DNA of 20,477 bases from Flavobacteriales bacterium (GCA_015494775.1 WGAP01000126.1:1-20477), one strand, 5' to 3'. Counted from the first letter of the stretch, positions 1 to 8,247 are shown. The notes: generated by a model not told the origin, from the sequence alone. Numbers and translations are program-made.

Positions 1-57
1 ATGATTGGTTTTTGGAAGTTTTCGTTTATTGGATGTTTGTTAGGTCGAAGGGTTTAA

Positions 58-891
58 TTAGGGAGTGGTAATATGAAGCGTTTCCGTGTCGCCGGCCGCA
101 TTGGATACGGTTACGACGTTATCGCATTGGCCGTTGCCATAGTCCACATCAAAGGTATTAAGGTCGCTGTCATAGATACGCATTTTGCCTTGGAGTGCAA
201 GCGGACAATTGTATTGTTTGAGCAGCGGTTCCAGGGATTCGTTGGATTCATATTTTACAATCGGATGTGCCATGTCATCACGATAAATAACATAATTAAA
301 GTGAACATGATCGATTTGCCAACGTTTATCCGAACCGTCAGGCGATTGGCCGGGGTCGGTTTGCCGAATGTCGAATTCCGTATCGAGGTTTAAGGTATCG
401 TTTCCTACGGGCAATACCATGGTAAATGCGGCATGATAGCCATTATTCTGTTGTTCCAGGAAAAGTAATGACCTTTTGCCGAAGGGCACATGGTCGATAA
501 GGGTGGGTTGAGGTATGCCGTTGTTTTCGCTATACAAAATGATTGTGTGAGCTTGGTTGGAAGGATTGTAAATCAAATCGGTTTTGCCGCCATACGTATG
601 GCCGTCGGGCAGGGTACAAGCGGAGCCGTAAGTCCAGCGTTTGTTCCAAGGCGAAAGACTGTCTTCCTGCACACAAGCCGGCAATTGTGCATTTTCGATG
701 TAATAATTCATAAAGGTTTCCACCACATCGGTAGCCAGGTCGTGATAATACACGATTTTTTTAATATCATCCTTGGGGATGGGCACGTGTTCCGTTTCGT
801 CATTGTCGTTATGGTGCGGAAGAAACAATTTACAGGATGATGCGGGCATCAAAACGACGGCCAAAAGCAAAATCATCACAAACCGTTTCAT
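58..891 (-). CDS. Putative lipoprotein of unknown function
   Basis: I do not recognise the family. The 277-residue product starts with a basic tip (MKR), a hydrophobic stretch (residues 5-15) and the lipobox ASSC. Cys20 is the likely lipidated residue, so the mature protein should be anchored in the periplasm or outer membrane. An acidic and His-rich patch (HHNDNDETEH) follows the anchor. The rest is soluble and looks beta-rich, with many Asp, Asn and Tyr and cysteines at about 73, 92 and 230. The gene is divergent from aspS across 117 bp and has no co-directional partner in the window. The ATG chosen gives a complete signal peptide. The coding call is firm; the function is unknown. Confidence 0.8.
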   Translation of the reverse strand: MKRFVMILLLAVVLMPASSCKLFLPHHNDNDETEHVPIPKDDIKKIVYYHDLATDVVETFMNYYIENAQLPACVQEDSLSPWNKRWTYGSACTLPDGHTYGGKTDLIYNPSNQAHTIILYSENNGIPQPTLIDHVPFGKRSLLFLEQQNNGYHAAFTMVLPVGNDTLNLDTEFDIRQTDPGQSPDGSDKRWQIDHVHFNYVIYRDDMAHPIVKYESNESLEPLLKQYNCPLALQGKMRIYDSDLNTFDVDYGNGQCDNVVTVSNAAGDTETLHITTP

Positions 892-976
892 TGTAATAAT
901 TTTTTAGGGTTAACCGCTTTATTTTCCACAAAAATTATACCAATCTACCCCGTTCGTAAAATTGTCCGAAAGCCCG

Positions 977-984
977 TATCTTTG
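977..984 (+). promoter_or_regulatory. -7 box of the aspS promoter
   Basis: TATCTTTG matches the Bacteroidota consensus TAnnTTTG. It lies 24 bp before the aspS ATG, which implies a leader of roughly 20 nt. No good TTTG at the usual 19-21 bp further upstream is visible. Confidence 0.55.
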
Positions 985-1008
985 CCTTGATTTCAAAGCG
1001 AGTTTTTT

Positions 1009-2760
1009 ATGTATCGAACACATACCTGCGGTGAATTGCGCCGCGAACATATCGGAAAAGAGGTTACACTAAGCGGTTGGGTCCAACGCGTCCGTGATTT
1101 GGGGGCTATGGTTTTCGTGGACTTGCGCGACCGCTACGGCATTACGCAATTGGCTTTCAACGAACAAAACGCCGCCCTGATGGACAAAGCCCGCGCTTTG
1201 GGCCGTGAATTTGTGGTCAAAGCCACGGGCCGCGTGGTGGAACGGGCCAGTAAAAATCCCAAATTGCCCACGGGCGACATCGAAATATTGGTGGATAAAC
1301 TCGAAGTGCTCAACCAATCCGAAATTCCGCCCTTTACCATCGAAGACCAAACCGACGGCGGCGACGAACTGCGAATGAAATATCGCTACTTGGACATTCG
1401 TCGCAATCCGGTCAAGAACAACCTTATTTTCCGTGCCCGCGTAACGCAATTGGTGCGTAATTACTTGGCCAATCAAGGTTTTATCGACGTGGAAACGCCC
1501 TACTTGATCAAGTCCACGCCCGAAGGTGCGCGTGATTTTGTGGTGCCTTCGCGCCTGCATCCCGGTCAGTTTTACGCCTTGCCGCAGTCGCCGCAAACCT
1601 TCAAGCAATTGCTTATGGTGGGCGGTTTGGACAAGTATATGCAAATCGTCAAATGTTTTCGCGACGAAGACCTGCGCGCCGACCGCCAACCGGAGTTTAC
1701 CCAGATCGACTGCGAAATGTCGTTTGTGGAACAGGAGGATGTGCTCCAAACCTTCGAGGGTTTGGTGCGTTACCTTATCAAGGAAATTCACGGCATCGAC
1801 ACGGGCGCCTTTCCGCGCATGTCCTACGACGAAGCCATGGCGCGCTACGGAACCGACAAACCCGATATACGTTTCGGCATGGAATTGACCGAGCTTACGG
1901 ATACGGCCAAGGGCAAGGGTTTTCGCGTATTCGACACGGCGGAATACATCGGCGCCATTGCCGTGGAGGCTGCGGCGGACTATTCACGCAAGCAAATCGA
2001 TGAAATCACCAAATGGATGCAACGTCCGCAGGTGGGCGCCAAGGGTTTGATTTGGGCCAAATACAACGCCGACGGTAGCATCAAATCGTCGGTGGACAAG
2101 TTTTTCGATGCCGCAACCGTTAAGGCATGGATGGAAAAAGCCGGCGCCAAGCCCGGCGACTTGCTCTTTATCATGGCCGGCGAGCGGCAGACCACGCAAG
2201 GGCATTTGGGTATCCTGCGTATGGAAATGGCCGAACGCCTGGGCCTGCGCGACCCCAAACGTTTTGCCCCGCTTTGGGTGGTGGATTTCCCGCTCCTGGA
2301 ATGGGACGAAGAAACGGGTCGTTACCACGCCATGCACCATCCCTTCACTTCGCCCAAACCCGAGGACATTCCGCTGCTGGACACCGAGCCGAGCAAGGTG
2401 CGCGCCAACGCCTACGATTTGGTGCTCAACGGCAACGAAATCGGCGGTGGGTCCATTCGTATCCACGACCGTGATTTACAACGCAAAATGTTCCGGCTGT
2501 TGGGCTTTACGGACGAGGATGCGCAACGCCAGTTCGGTTTCCTGATGAACGCCTTTACCTACGGCGCACCGCCGCACGGAGGCATTGCATTCGGGCTCGA
2601 CCGTTTGGTGGCCATTTTGGGCGGGCAGGAAAGCATTCGCGACTTTATCGCCTTCCCCAAAAACAATGCGGGTCGCGACACCATGATCGACGCCCCCGAC
2701 CGCATTTCGGACGAGCAGTTGAAGGAATTGCATCTTAAATTGGACTTACCGGAGGATTAA
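1009..2760 (+). CDS. aspS: Aspartyl-tRNA synthetase
   Basis: Cytosolic class II synthetase that charges tRNA-Asp with aspartate using ATP. The 583 residues match the long bacterial AspRS form, in which a GAD domain is inserted in the catalytic core. An N-terminal OB-fold anticodon-binding domain (about residues 1-105, including SGWVQRVRDLGAMVFVDLRD) is followed by the class II core. Visible elements are the motif 1 region ending FIDVETPYL, STPEGARDF, the flipping-loop region QSPQTFKQLLM, motif 2 FRDEDLRADRQPEFTQ and the C-terminal motif 3 GIAFGLDRLVAILGG. The GAD insertion falls at about 285-410. The ATG at 1009 leaves the usual MYRTHTCGELR start. The gene appears monocistronic: it is divergent from the lipoprotein gene and followed by a repeat block. 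Whether it is the discriminating or non-discriminating type cannot be decided here. Confidence 0.97.
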   Translation: MYRTHTCGELRREHIGKEVTLSGWVQRVRDLGAMVFVDLRDRYGITQLAFNEQNAALMDKARALGREFVVKATGRVVERASKNPKLPTGDIEILVDKLEVLNQSEIPPFTIEDQTDGGDELRMKYRYLDIRRNPVKNNLIFRARVTQLVRNYLANQGFIDVETPYLIKSTPEGARDFVVPSRLHPGQFYALPQSPQTFKQLLMVGGLDKYMQIVKCFRDEDLRADRQPEFTQIDCEMSFVEQEDVLQTFEGLVRYLIKEIHGIDTGAFPRMSYDEAMARYGTDKPDIRFGMELTELTDTAKGKGFRVFDTAEYIGAIAVEAAADYSRKQIDEITKWMQRPQVGAKGLIWAKYNADGSIKSSVDKFFDAATVKAWMEKAGAKPGDLLFIMAGERQTTQGHLGILRMEMAERLGLRDPKRFAPLWVVDFPLLEWDEETGRYHAMHHPFTSPKPEDIPLLDTEPSKVRANAYDLVLNGNEIGGGSIRIHDRDLQRKMFRLLGFTDEDAQRQFGFLMNAFTYGAPPHGGIAFGLDRLVAILGGQESIRDFIAFPKNNAGRDTMIDAPDRISDEQLKELHLKLDLPED

Positions 2761-2785
2761 GGTTTTCTTTGCCTTTTGTTTTTTT

Positions 2786-2985
2786 GGGCGCCTCCCGCAC
2801 ATCGCTTACGCGATGTCGGGACCGGGCTGTCCGCTCATATTCGCCTTGGCGGATGCCGTGGTTTTGCGCGGGCGCGCGTGCCGCGCGCCCGCGCCCGCCC
2901 GTACGTGGGGCTTCCTTTGGGCGCCTCCGCCGGGCGGAAAACCATCGGCACCGCCGGCGGCTCATACCACTCCCATCCCTGGCGC
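2786..2985 (+). repeat. Module 1 interspersed repeat, copy A (subtype I)
   Basis: About 200 bp of GC-rich non-coding DNA, 25 bp after the aspS stop. The left end GGGCGCCTCCC is followed by a hairpin, ACATCGC (2799-2805) with GCGATGT (2810-2816), then the conserved GGGCTGTCCGCTC. The centre has a perfect 13-bp stem, 2866-2878 with 2882-2894, closed by 3 nt. It is flanked by a looser inverted pair (TGCCGTGGTTTT and AAAACCATCGGCA). The right end is the conserved CTCCCATCCCTGGCGC. Copies B, C and D share the ends; copy D shares this centre. No transposase is encoded. Confidence 0.85.
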
Positions 2986-2991
2986 ACATTT

Positions 2992-3038
2992 AGTTATGAG
3001 TTTTGAGTTCTTAGTTTTGAGTTGATTTTTATCGAAGC
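2992..3038 (+). repeat. TTTTGAGTT-rich linker repeat, copy A
   Basis: AT-rich linker between modules 1 and 2, built from repeated TTTTGAGTT-like units and ending GATTTTTATCGAAGC. A closely similar inverted copy sits in the same relative place at 11445-11494. Copy B lacks it. Confidence 0.7.
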
Positions 3039-3061
3039 AACCGGCACTCAGGCACTTGTTT

Positions 3062-3190
3062 GTAGGTCGCTGAGTGATTTTTGCAAAGCAAAAATTGTAT
3101 CGAAATGACCGGTCGGCCGGGGCTTCGATACACCGCTCACTGCGTTCGCAGCACTCAGCTGCCGGCCTTTTCCCGCGCGATAAATCGCGC
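3062..3190 (+). repeat. Module 2 cloverleaf-like repeat, copy A
   Basis: The helices abut one another. Outer stem: CTGAGTG (3070-3076) with CACTCAG (3152-3158). Hairpin 1: ATTTTTGC (3077-3084) with GCAAAAAT (3088-3095). Arm 2: TGTATCGAA (3096-3104) with TTCGATACA (3124-3132). Hairpin 3: CTGCG (3140-3144) with CGCAG (3147-3151). A trailing hairpin pairs GCGCGAT (3175-3181) with ATCGCGC (3184-3190). Copy B keeps all these helices, with hairpin 3 shortened by one pair. Expression as RNA is not shown. Confidence 0.75.
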
Positions 3191-3228
3191 TCGAATAATG
3201 AACATCGAACAGTAGAATAAAAATTCCG

Positions 3229-3612
3229 CCCGCGGAGACCGCCGCCGAACGAGGCGAAGTCCGAGTGAGGCGGCGGGGCTACGCGGCGCAGAGGCGAGAC
3301 GCCTGAGGCGGCTCGCTGGTACAGAGCCGGGACGGCCGTGGCCGGCCCGGCGACAAGCAAGGAGACCGTAGCCCCGAACTTATGAGGGGCGGGGGGCTCC
3401 GCAGCATGCGAAGGGAGACGCCGCAGGCGGCTCCCGTAGCTGCGGACGGAAACCGCTTGCGGGTTCCGGGAGCCGCGAAGGCAGACCGGAACGGGCTGCC
3501 GGAGCGCGGAACAAGACAAGCGAAGCCGAAGGCGTATCGCCGGCTTGTGGAGCCGCGTAATTTGTCCCGCACATTGCGCAGCAATGTCGGGAGAAGCCCG
3601 AAGGGCTTCGGA
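3229..3612 (+). repeat. Module 3 array of tandem covarying hairpins, copy A
   Basis: GC-rich tandem array with a period of about 30-35 bp. Each unit is a short stem around a core starting AC and ending GG. Examples are GCGAG (3294-3298) with CTCGC (3312-3316), GGAG (3361) with CTCC (3397-3400), GGGAG (3413) with CTCCC (3431), GGAA (3448) with TTCC (3464), GCAG (3481) with CTGC (3496), and ACAAG (3511) with CTTGT (3544). It ends with ACATTGC/GCAATGT (3571-3587) and GAAGCCC/GGGCTTC (3593-3609). Open frames here are by-products of the repeats. Confidence 0.75.
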
Positions 3613-3636
3613 GCGTCAAAAAAGTTAAACTTCCTG

Positions 3637-4314
3637 TTACTTCCCCTTCACCGGCAGAGCACCCAAAACCGTTTCTCCCCCACGCGTGGCATCGCCAATC
3701 ACCACATACATTTCCGTATCGACCGGCAAAAACAAATCCACCCGCGAACCGAACTTGATAAAGCCCGCATCATCGCCTTTGTGCACTTCCATTCCCGTGC
3801 GCGCATAATTGACAATGCGCCGGGCGATAATGCCCGCCACTTGCCGGTACATCACCGGACCTACCACCGGATTGTCAATCACCACCGTCGTGCGCTCGTT
3901 CAGTTCGGAAGATTTGGGATGATAGGCCACCATGTGCTTGCCCTTGTAGTAGCGGCTGTAAATCACCTTGCCGTCGATGGGATATCGGGTCGAATGCACA
4001 TTGAGCGGCGACATAAAAATCGAAACTTGCAGGCGGCGATCCTTGAAAAATTCCGGCTCGAAAACCTCCTCGATCACCACCACCCGGCCGTCCACCGGTG
4101 CAATGACCTCGTTGGGTAACGACCTGTGCGAACGGGACGGAAAGCGGAAAAACCAAATGACCAAAAGCCACAAAACCGTGGAAGCAAACATCAGCAGGTA
4201 GGCGAGCCATTCGTAGGGAACCAGGGTATCCACCGCCAGGTTGAAACCCAGCCACAGCAATCCCGACCAAACTATGATGCGGTATCCTTCCCGGTGTAAT
4301 TTGGTCTTGGCCAT
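3637..4314 (-). CDS. psd: Phosphatidylserine decarboxylase, short form
   Basis: Converts phosphatidylserine to phosphatidylethanolamine at the inner membrane. The 225-residue product belongs to the short form of the family. It has a hydrophobic N-terminal segment (about residues 13-57), then APVDGRV (72-78), MSPLNVHSTR (101-110) and AYHPKSSELNERT (130-142). The family's self-cleavage site is FGS (residues 188-190): cleavage between Gly189 and Ser190 gives a beta chain and a pyruvoyl-bearing alpha chain. The gene lies 5 bp after cdsA, which supplies CDP-diacylglycerol two steps upstream. The intervening enzyme, phosphatidylserine synthase, is not in the window. This is the last gene of the operon and runs into repeat module 3 copy A. 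Confidence 0.93.
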   Translation of the reverse strand: MAKTKLHREGYRIIVWSGLLWLGFNLAVDTLVPYEWLAYLLMFASTVLWLLVIWFFRFPSRSHRSLPNEVIAPVDGRVVVIEEVFEPEFFKDRRLQVSIFMSPLNVHSTRYPIDGKVIYSRYYKGKHMVAYHPKSSELNERTTVVIDNPVVGPVMYRQVAGIIARRIVNYARTGMEVHKGDDAGFIKFGSRVDLFLPVDTEMYVVIGDATRGGETVLGALPVKGK

Positions 4315-4319
4315 AGCAT

Positions 4320-5210
4320 TTATTTCAAGGCAAAATTAATCAATGTCAATACCATGCCGGTAAGCAGCATCACTATTTGCACCATCATAAAACTGTCCAA
4401 ACGGTCGAGCAAACCGCCGTGCCCGGGCATAATATTCCCCGAATCTTTGACTCCCGCCCGGCGTTTGAGATAGGATTCATACAAATCGCCCGCCGTTCCC
4501 CAAAGGATTATCCAAAACGCAATAAGCAATATTTGCCCTACGGGCAAACCGGTAAGCAATCGGCGGGTTTGCCACCAGTGTTCCATCACTTGCGGAAACC
4601 AAGGCAAGCCGTAAGTTTGCGTTCCGCCAAACAGGTAACGGATGCCCGCCAATACCGCCATCGTCAACAGCGTTCCACCGATTAGTCCTTCCCAGGTTTT
4701 GCCCGGTGAAATGCGCGGCGCCAAACGACGTTTGCCCCACAACGAACCGGTCAGGTAGGCCAAACTGTCGTAAAGCCACAGGACGATAAAAACATAAAGC
4801 GGCGATACGATAAAAACCGGAAGGATGGTCAGGAAGAAGGGCAGATAGGCATACCAAAAGGCCACCAAATAGCGAAGGACATCCTTGCGTGCCCGTAGCC
4901 AGACATACCCAAAACCCGCCACCAAATAAACCGCCCAAATCACTATGGCCGGGGCAAAAAACGAACTGCGGAAAAACAAAGACAACGGAAAGGCCAAGGT
5001 CATCAATCCCATGCCGTGGGCCAGGGGATAAAATATCCTTTTGTCCAAATGCATCAGGGCGGTGAGTTCACGGACGATGATAAAGTAAAAAACCAAAAAC
5101 AAAGCCCACAACAACCAGGGGAAACGGGCATAAAAATAAAAGGCCGCCAGCACCAGGGCCACATAGAGCGCGCCGGCTATGCTACGCCGGATCAGTTCCG
5201 CTTTCTTCAT
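4320..5210 (-). CDS. cdsA: Phosphatidate cytidylyltransferase (CDP-diacylglycerol synthase)
   Basis: Integral membrane enzyme that makes CDP-diacylglycerol from CTP and phosphatidic acid, the precursor of all phospholipid head groups. The 296 residues carry about eight hydrophobic segments. The family signature lies at residues 246-272 (SYLKRRAGVKDSG, then MPGHGGLLDRLD), including the metal-binding KD and DRLD acids. SPGKTWEG (168-175) is also typical. The start overlaps the end of the upstream LUD gene by 29 bp, which suggests translational coupling. The ATG gives MKKAELIRRS directly before the first membrane segment, as expected. psd follows 5 bp downstream, so the two form a phospholipid synthesis pair. 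Confidence 0.96.
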   Translation of the reverse strand: MKKAELIRRSIAGALYVALVLAAFYFYARFPWLLWALFLVFYFIIVRELTALMHLDKRIFYPLAHGMGLMTLAFPLSLFFRSSFFAPAIVIWAVYLVAGFGYVWLRARKDVLRYLVAFWYAYLPFFLTILPVFIVSPLYVFIVLWLYDSLAYLTGSLWGKRRLAPRISPGKTWEGLIGGTLLTMAVLAGIRYLFGGTQTYGLPWFPQVMEHWWQTRRLLTGLPVGQILLIAFWIILWGTAGDLYESYLKRRAGVKDSGNIMPGHGGLLDRLDSFMMVQIVMLLTGMVLTLINFALK

Positions 5211-5763
5211 AAAGTATCAGGTAACAGGTTTTGCCCGGCGCACCTTCGGCATTGCCGTCGAAGCGTGTGAGCGTGCGTATTTGCGAAGGATATTGCCCGT
5301 GAAAATCCTTGTTGACCGAAGCCATGGCTTCGTGCATATCGGGACGTAGTTGGTGGGCTTGGGCCACAAATACCACCACTTGCGGCAATTCCTTCAAGGG
5401 TTTGTCGCCGGTTTGCAAAGACGAAATCATCAATCCGCCGGTATTGCGAATCAAATACATCACATTGCTCAACAGGGCGGCATCGGAAGGCCGCGGCGGA
5501 AGGGCCAGCCGCAGGGGAATATCCGTTTCGGCGGCCAGGGCTTTCAAATCAGGATGGATGACAAAATAGTAGGGCAAATCTTCTTCCACCAATACGGCAC
5601 GCAGATAGGCCGCCAACTGGTCGCGGGTTTGTGCCAGCAAAAAACGTCCGCCGTTTTGCGTAAAGCGGTAAACGAATTGTTCCATGGGCGGCATCCGGTC
5701 GATGTCGGGGGTCGTTTGTTCGACCTTTTTATTTTTTCCGAATAATTTGTCGAAAACACCCAT
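5182..5763 (-). CDS. LUD-domain protein (LutC/YkgG-like)
   Basis: 193-residue soluble protein. The pattern resembles the LUD domain of LutC/YkgG: a nucleotide-binding-like core (YYFVIHPDLKAL), a Pro-rich segment (RLALPPRPSDAALL), MYLIRNTGGLMISS, then QVVVFVAQAHQLRPDM. LutC-type proteins take part in lactate use together with LutA and LutB, but neither partner is present here. The gene lies between ftsH (13 bp upstream) and cdsA (29 bp overlap), a setting I recall from other Bacteroidota. A direct role in lactate oxidation is therefore doubtful. The N-terminus MGVFDKLFGKNKK is basic and amphipathic and may touch the membrane. The family call is moderately sure; the function is open. Confidence 0.75.
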   Translation of the reverse strand: MGVFDKLFGKNKKVEQTTPDIDRMPPMEQFVYRFTQNGGRFLLAQTRDQLAAYLRAVLVEEDLPYYFVIHPDLKALAAETDIPLRLALPPRPSDAALLSNVMYLIRNTGGLMISSLQTGDKPLKELPQVVVFVAQAHQLRPDMHEAMASVNKDFHGQYPSQIRTLTRFDGNAEGAPGKTCYLILYEESGTDPA

Positions 5764-5776
5764 GGTTGTTTACCGA

Positions 5777-7870
5777 TTAATTCTTTCCGGCGGATTTATT
5801 TTCTTGGTTTACGGCCGGTGAAGTGCCATTGTCGGCGGTTTTCCCGGCGGCAACGGGGGTTTGACCGGCATTTTGGCTTTCGTCGTTCTTTTCATCCTGT
5901 TTTTGTTCCGCTTCGGATGCTTGTTTTTGTTCGAAAGGACGCGGGCCCAGAATTTCTTCCAAATCTTCGCGGAACAACACTTCTTTTTCGCGCAAGCGCT
6001 CGGCCAATTTCAATAATTTGTCCTTGTATTTATGCAAAATATCCAAGGCACGTTGATATTGTCGGCCCACCACTTTTTTGATTTCTTCGTCGATAATTTC
6101 GGCGGTTTTTTCGCTATACGGCTTGTTGAATTGCCATTCCTGACCCGACGAATCGTAGAAAGTGATATTTCCGATTTTTTCGTTCAATCCGTATATCGCC
6201 ACCATGGCGCGGGCTTGTTTGGTAACCTTTTCCAGGTCGTTCAGGGCGCCGGTGGACACATTGCCGAAAACGATTTGTTCGGCGGCACGTCCGCCCAAGG
6301 CCGCGGCCATTTCGTCGTGCATTTGTTCGGGTTCGACCAATACGCGTTCTTCGGGCAAATACCAGGCGGCCCCCAGGGATTGACCGCGGGGCACGATGGT
6401 TACCTTGACCAAAGGCGAAGCGTGTTTCAGCATCCAACTGACAAGGGCATGGCCCGCTTCGTGAACGGCCACCCGTTTTTTCTCTTTGGGCGTGATCACC
6501 TTGTTTTTCTTTTCCAAACCGCCGATGATGCGGTCGATGGCATCCAGGAAGTCCTGCCGTTCCACTTTGTCCTTGTTCTTGCGGGCGGCTATCAGGGCGG
6601 CTTCGTTGCACACATTGGCAATGTCGGCACCCGAAAAACCGGGCGTTTGTTTGGCCAAAAGGTCCACATCCACATCATCACCCAATTTGAGCGGACGCAT
6701 GTGCACCTTGAATATTTCCTTGCGTTCGTTCAAGTCGGGCAAGTCCACAAAAATCTGACGGTCGAAACGGCCGGCGCGCAGCAGGGCCTTGTCCAGAATG
6801 TCAACGCGGTTGGTAGCGCCGATAACGATTACGTTGTCGGTGGAAGCAAAGCCGTCCATTTCAGTGAGCAATTGGTTGAGCGTATTTTCGCGTTCGTCGT
6901 TGGCGCCGGTGATGTTGGCACGGCTACGGGCCCGCCCGATGGCATCGATTTCGTCGATAAAAATAATCGAAGGGGCTTTTTCCTTGGCTTTTTTGAACAA
7001 ATCGCGCACGCGCGAAGCGCCCACGCCCACAAACATTTCCACAAAATCGGAACCCGAAAGCGAAAAGAAAGGCACATTGGCTTCGCCGGCCACGGCTTTG
7101 GCCAAAAGGGTTTTACCGGTTCCCGGCGGGCCTACCAAAAGCACGCCGCGCGGAATTTTACCGCCCAAACGGGTGTATTTCTGCGGATTTTTCAAAAAGT
7201 CCACAATTTCCTTTACTTCTTCCTTGGCGCCTTCCAGTCCGGCCACGTCCTTGAAACTGACCTTGACGTGCTTGTCCTTGTCGTAGAGTTGGGCCCGGGA
7301 TTTACCTACGTTAAAAATACCCATGCCGCCACCGCCGCCTCCGGCATTGGAAGCCATGCGGCGCATCAGGTAGAACCAAAAGCCCAAAATGAGCACCCAC
7401 GGAAGCACGTTGATCAAAATGTTCAGCCACAGGTTGCTGTTGGTCTTAAACTTGTAGGTAAAGGGGATGCCTTCTTTCTTGGCATCTTCGAGTTTTTTTT
7501 GGAACAATTGCAAATCACCGATTTCGAAAGTGTATTGCGGAATGTCGGCCGAGAAAAAACCGCCGCCTTGGGGCAATTTTTTGAAGGGTTCTTCTTTGAG
7601 CGCTTCGGGCGTGAGGTAAACCTTGGCCAAATGCTTGTCTTCGATAACCACTTCTTTTACTTTGCCCTTGTGGAGCAAGTCGAAAAACCGGTCGATGGTG
7701 ATTTCCTGCTGCACATCGCCGCCGGGGGCCGAATAGAAAAACATCCAAATCCCGAAAAGCAGGATGGACAGGATAAACCACGTGCCGAAGTTCCGGCCGT
7801 TTTTCGGCGATTTGTTGTTGGCGGGTTTGTCGGGGCCGCCTTTTTGTTTATGTTGATTATTGTTGTTCAT
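5777..7870 (-). CDS. ftsH: ATP-dependent zinc metalloprotease FtsH
   Basis: Membrane-anchored AAA+ protease that degrades misfolded membrane proteins and regulatory proteins. In the 697 residues: first membrane segment about 30-47, extracytoplasmic domain to about 146, second membrane segment about 147-169, then a Gly-rich linker. AAA domain: Walker A GPPGTGKT (247-254), Walker B IIFIDEIDA (302-310), second region of homology about 346-371 with the arginine finger in RAGRFDR. Peptidase domain: zinc site HEAGH (470-474). The C-terminal tail is rich in Gln, Lys and Glu. The frame is open 12 codons further upstream, but the ATG at 7870 overlaps the rsfS stop by one base (TAATG) and gives a normal Asn/Lys-rich cytoplasmic start, so I use it. 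Confidence 0.97.
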   Translation of the reverse strand: MNNNNQHKQKGGPDKPANNKSPKNGRNFGTWFILSILLFGIWMFFYSAPGGDVQQEITIDRFFDLLHKGKVKEVVIEDKHLAKVYLTPEALKEEPFKKLPQGGGFFSADIPQYTFEIGDLQLFQKKLEDAKKEGIPFTYKFKTNSNLWLNILINVLPWVLILGFWFYLMRRMASNAGGGGGGMGIFNVGKSRAQLYDKDKHVKVSFKDVAGLEGAKEEVKEIVDFLKNPQKYTRLGGKIPRGVLLVGPPGTGKTLLAKAVAGEANVPFFSLSGSDFVEMFVGVGASRVRDLFKKAKEKAPSIIFIDEIDAIGRARSRANITGANDERENTLNQLLTEMDGFASTDNVIVIGATNRVDILDKALLRAGRFDRQIFVDLPDLNERKEIFKVHMRPLKLGDDVDVDLLAKQTPGFSGADIANVCNEAALIAARKNKDKVERQDFLDAIDRIIGGLEKKNKVITPKEKKRVAVHEAGHALVSWMLKHASPLVKVTIVPRGQSLGAAWYLPEERVLVEPEQMHDEMAAALGGRAAEQIVFGNVSTGALNDLEKVTKQARAMVAIYGLNEKIGNITFYDSSGQEWQFNKPYSEKTAEIIDEEIKKVVGRQYQRALDILHKYKDKLLKLAERLREKEVLFREDLEEILGPRPFEQKQASEAEQKQDEKNDESQNAGQTPVAAGKTADNGTSPAVNQENKSAGKN

Positions 7871-8241
7871 TATTGTTCGATTTTTTGGATGGGTGCATCG
7901 GCCCAAAGTCCTTCGATATCGTAATACTCACGCACCGGTTGTTGGAAAACGTGAACAATCACATCGCCGTAGTCCAGCAAAATCCATTGGGCGTTTTCTT
8001 CGCCTTCCACGCCTGCGGGGCGTATTTTCAGTGCTTTGGACACCTGGCGTTCGATATGGTCGGCAATGGCTTTCACTTGGATATGGGTTGTAGCATCGGC
8101 GATGACAAAGAAGTCGGCAATGGTATGATCAAATCCTTGAAGGTCAATCACGGTAATATCATTCCCTTTCTTTTCGGCAATGCTCGCAACGATACGTTCT
8201 ATCAGTTTGTTTTCCAAGCTCGGGCTTTTAGTTTTTACCAT
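7870..8241 (-). CDS. rsfS: Ribosome silencing factor
   Basis: RsfS (YbeB/Iojap family) binds ribosomal protein uL14 and blocks joining of the subunits when nutrients are scarce. The 123 residues fit the family length. Typical stretches are KKGNDITVIDLQGFDHTIAD, FFVIADATTHIQVKAIAD and the terminal WILLDYGDVIVHVFQ, then REYYDIEGLWADAP. It is the first gene of the operon with ftsH, the LUD gene, cdsA and psd, and its stop overlaps the ftsH start. The predicted promoter lies so close to the ATG that the transcript may have almost no leader. Confidence 0.95.
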   Translation of the reverse strand: MVKTKSPSLENKLIERIVASIAEKKGNDITVIDLQGFDHTIADFFVIADATTHIQVKAIADHIERQVSKALKIRPAGVEGEENAQWILLDYGDVIVHVFQQPVREYYDIEGLWADAPIQKIEQ

Positions 8242-8247
8242 ACATTA

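Noticed and set aside
892..960. A -7-like box for the lipoprotein gene at 929-937 on the minus strand
   Set aside because: The sequence has three rather than two bases between the TA and TTTG parts, so it does not fit the consensus used for the other promoters.
2786..2985. Module 1 as an intrinsic terminator of aspS
   Set aside because: Stable hairpins are present, but the T-run comes before them rather than after, on the strand that would be transcribed.
2769..3025. Several overlapping open frames of 70-85 codons in the GC-rich repeat after aspS, and similar ones at 3279-3619, 11048-11770, 15295-15862 and 19008-19283
   Set aside because: They follow repeat modules, are open in several frames at once because GC-rich DNA has few stops, have Arg/Ala/Pro-rich unpatterned translations, and lack promoters or family resemblance.
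2786..3612. Insertion sequence or degenerate transposase gene
   Set aside because: No frame shows transposase motifs, and no clear target-site duplication could be found by eye around the element.
7873..7906. Twelve-residue N-terminal extension of FtsH starting at 7906
   Set aside because: It lies inside the rsfS coding end; the TAATG overlap at 7870 gives a normal FtsH start.
6032..7924. 630-codon open frame antisense to ftsH, and a 383-codon frame antisense to fumC (14115-15266)
   Set aside because: Both mirror a strongly conserved gene on the other strand; their length comes from codon bias of the real gene, and the translations show no domain.
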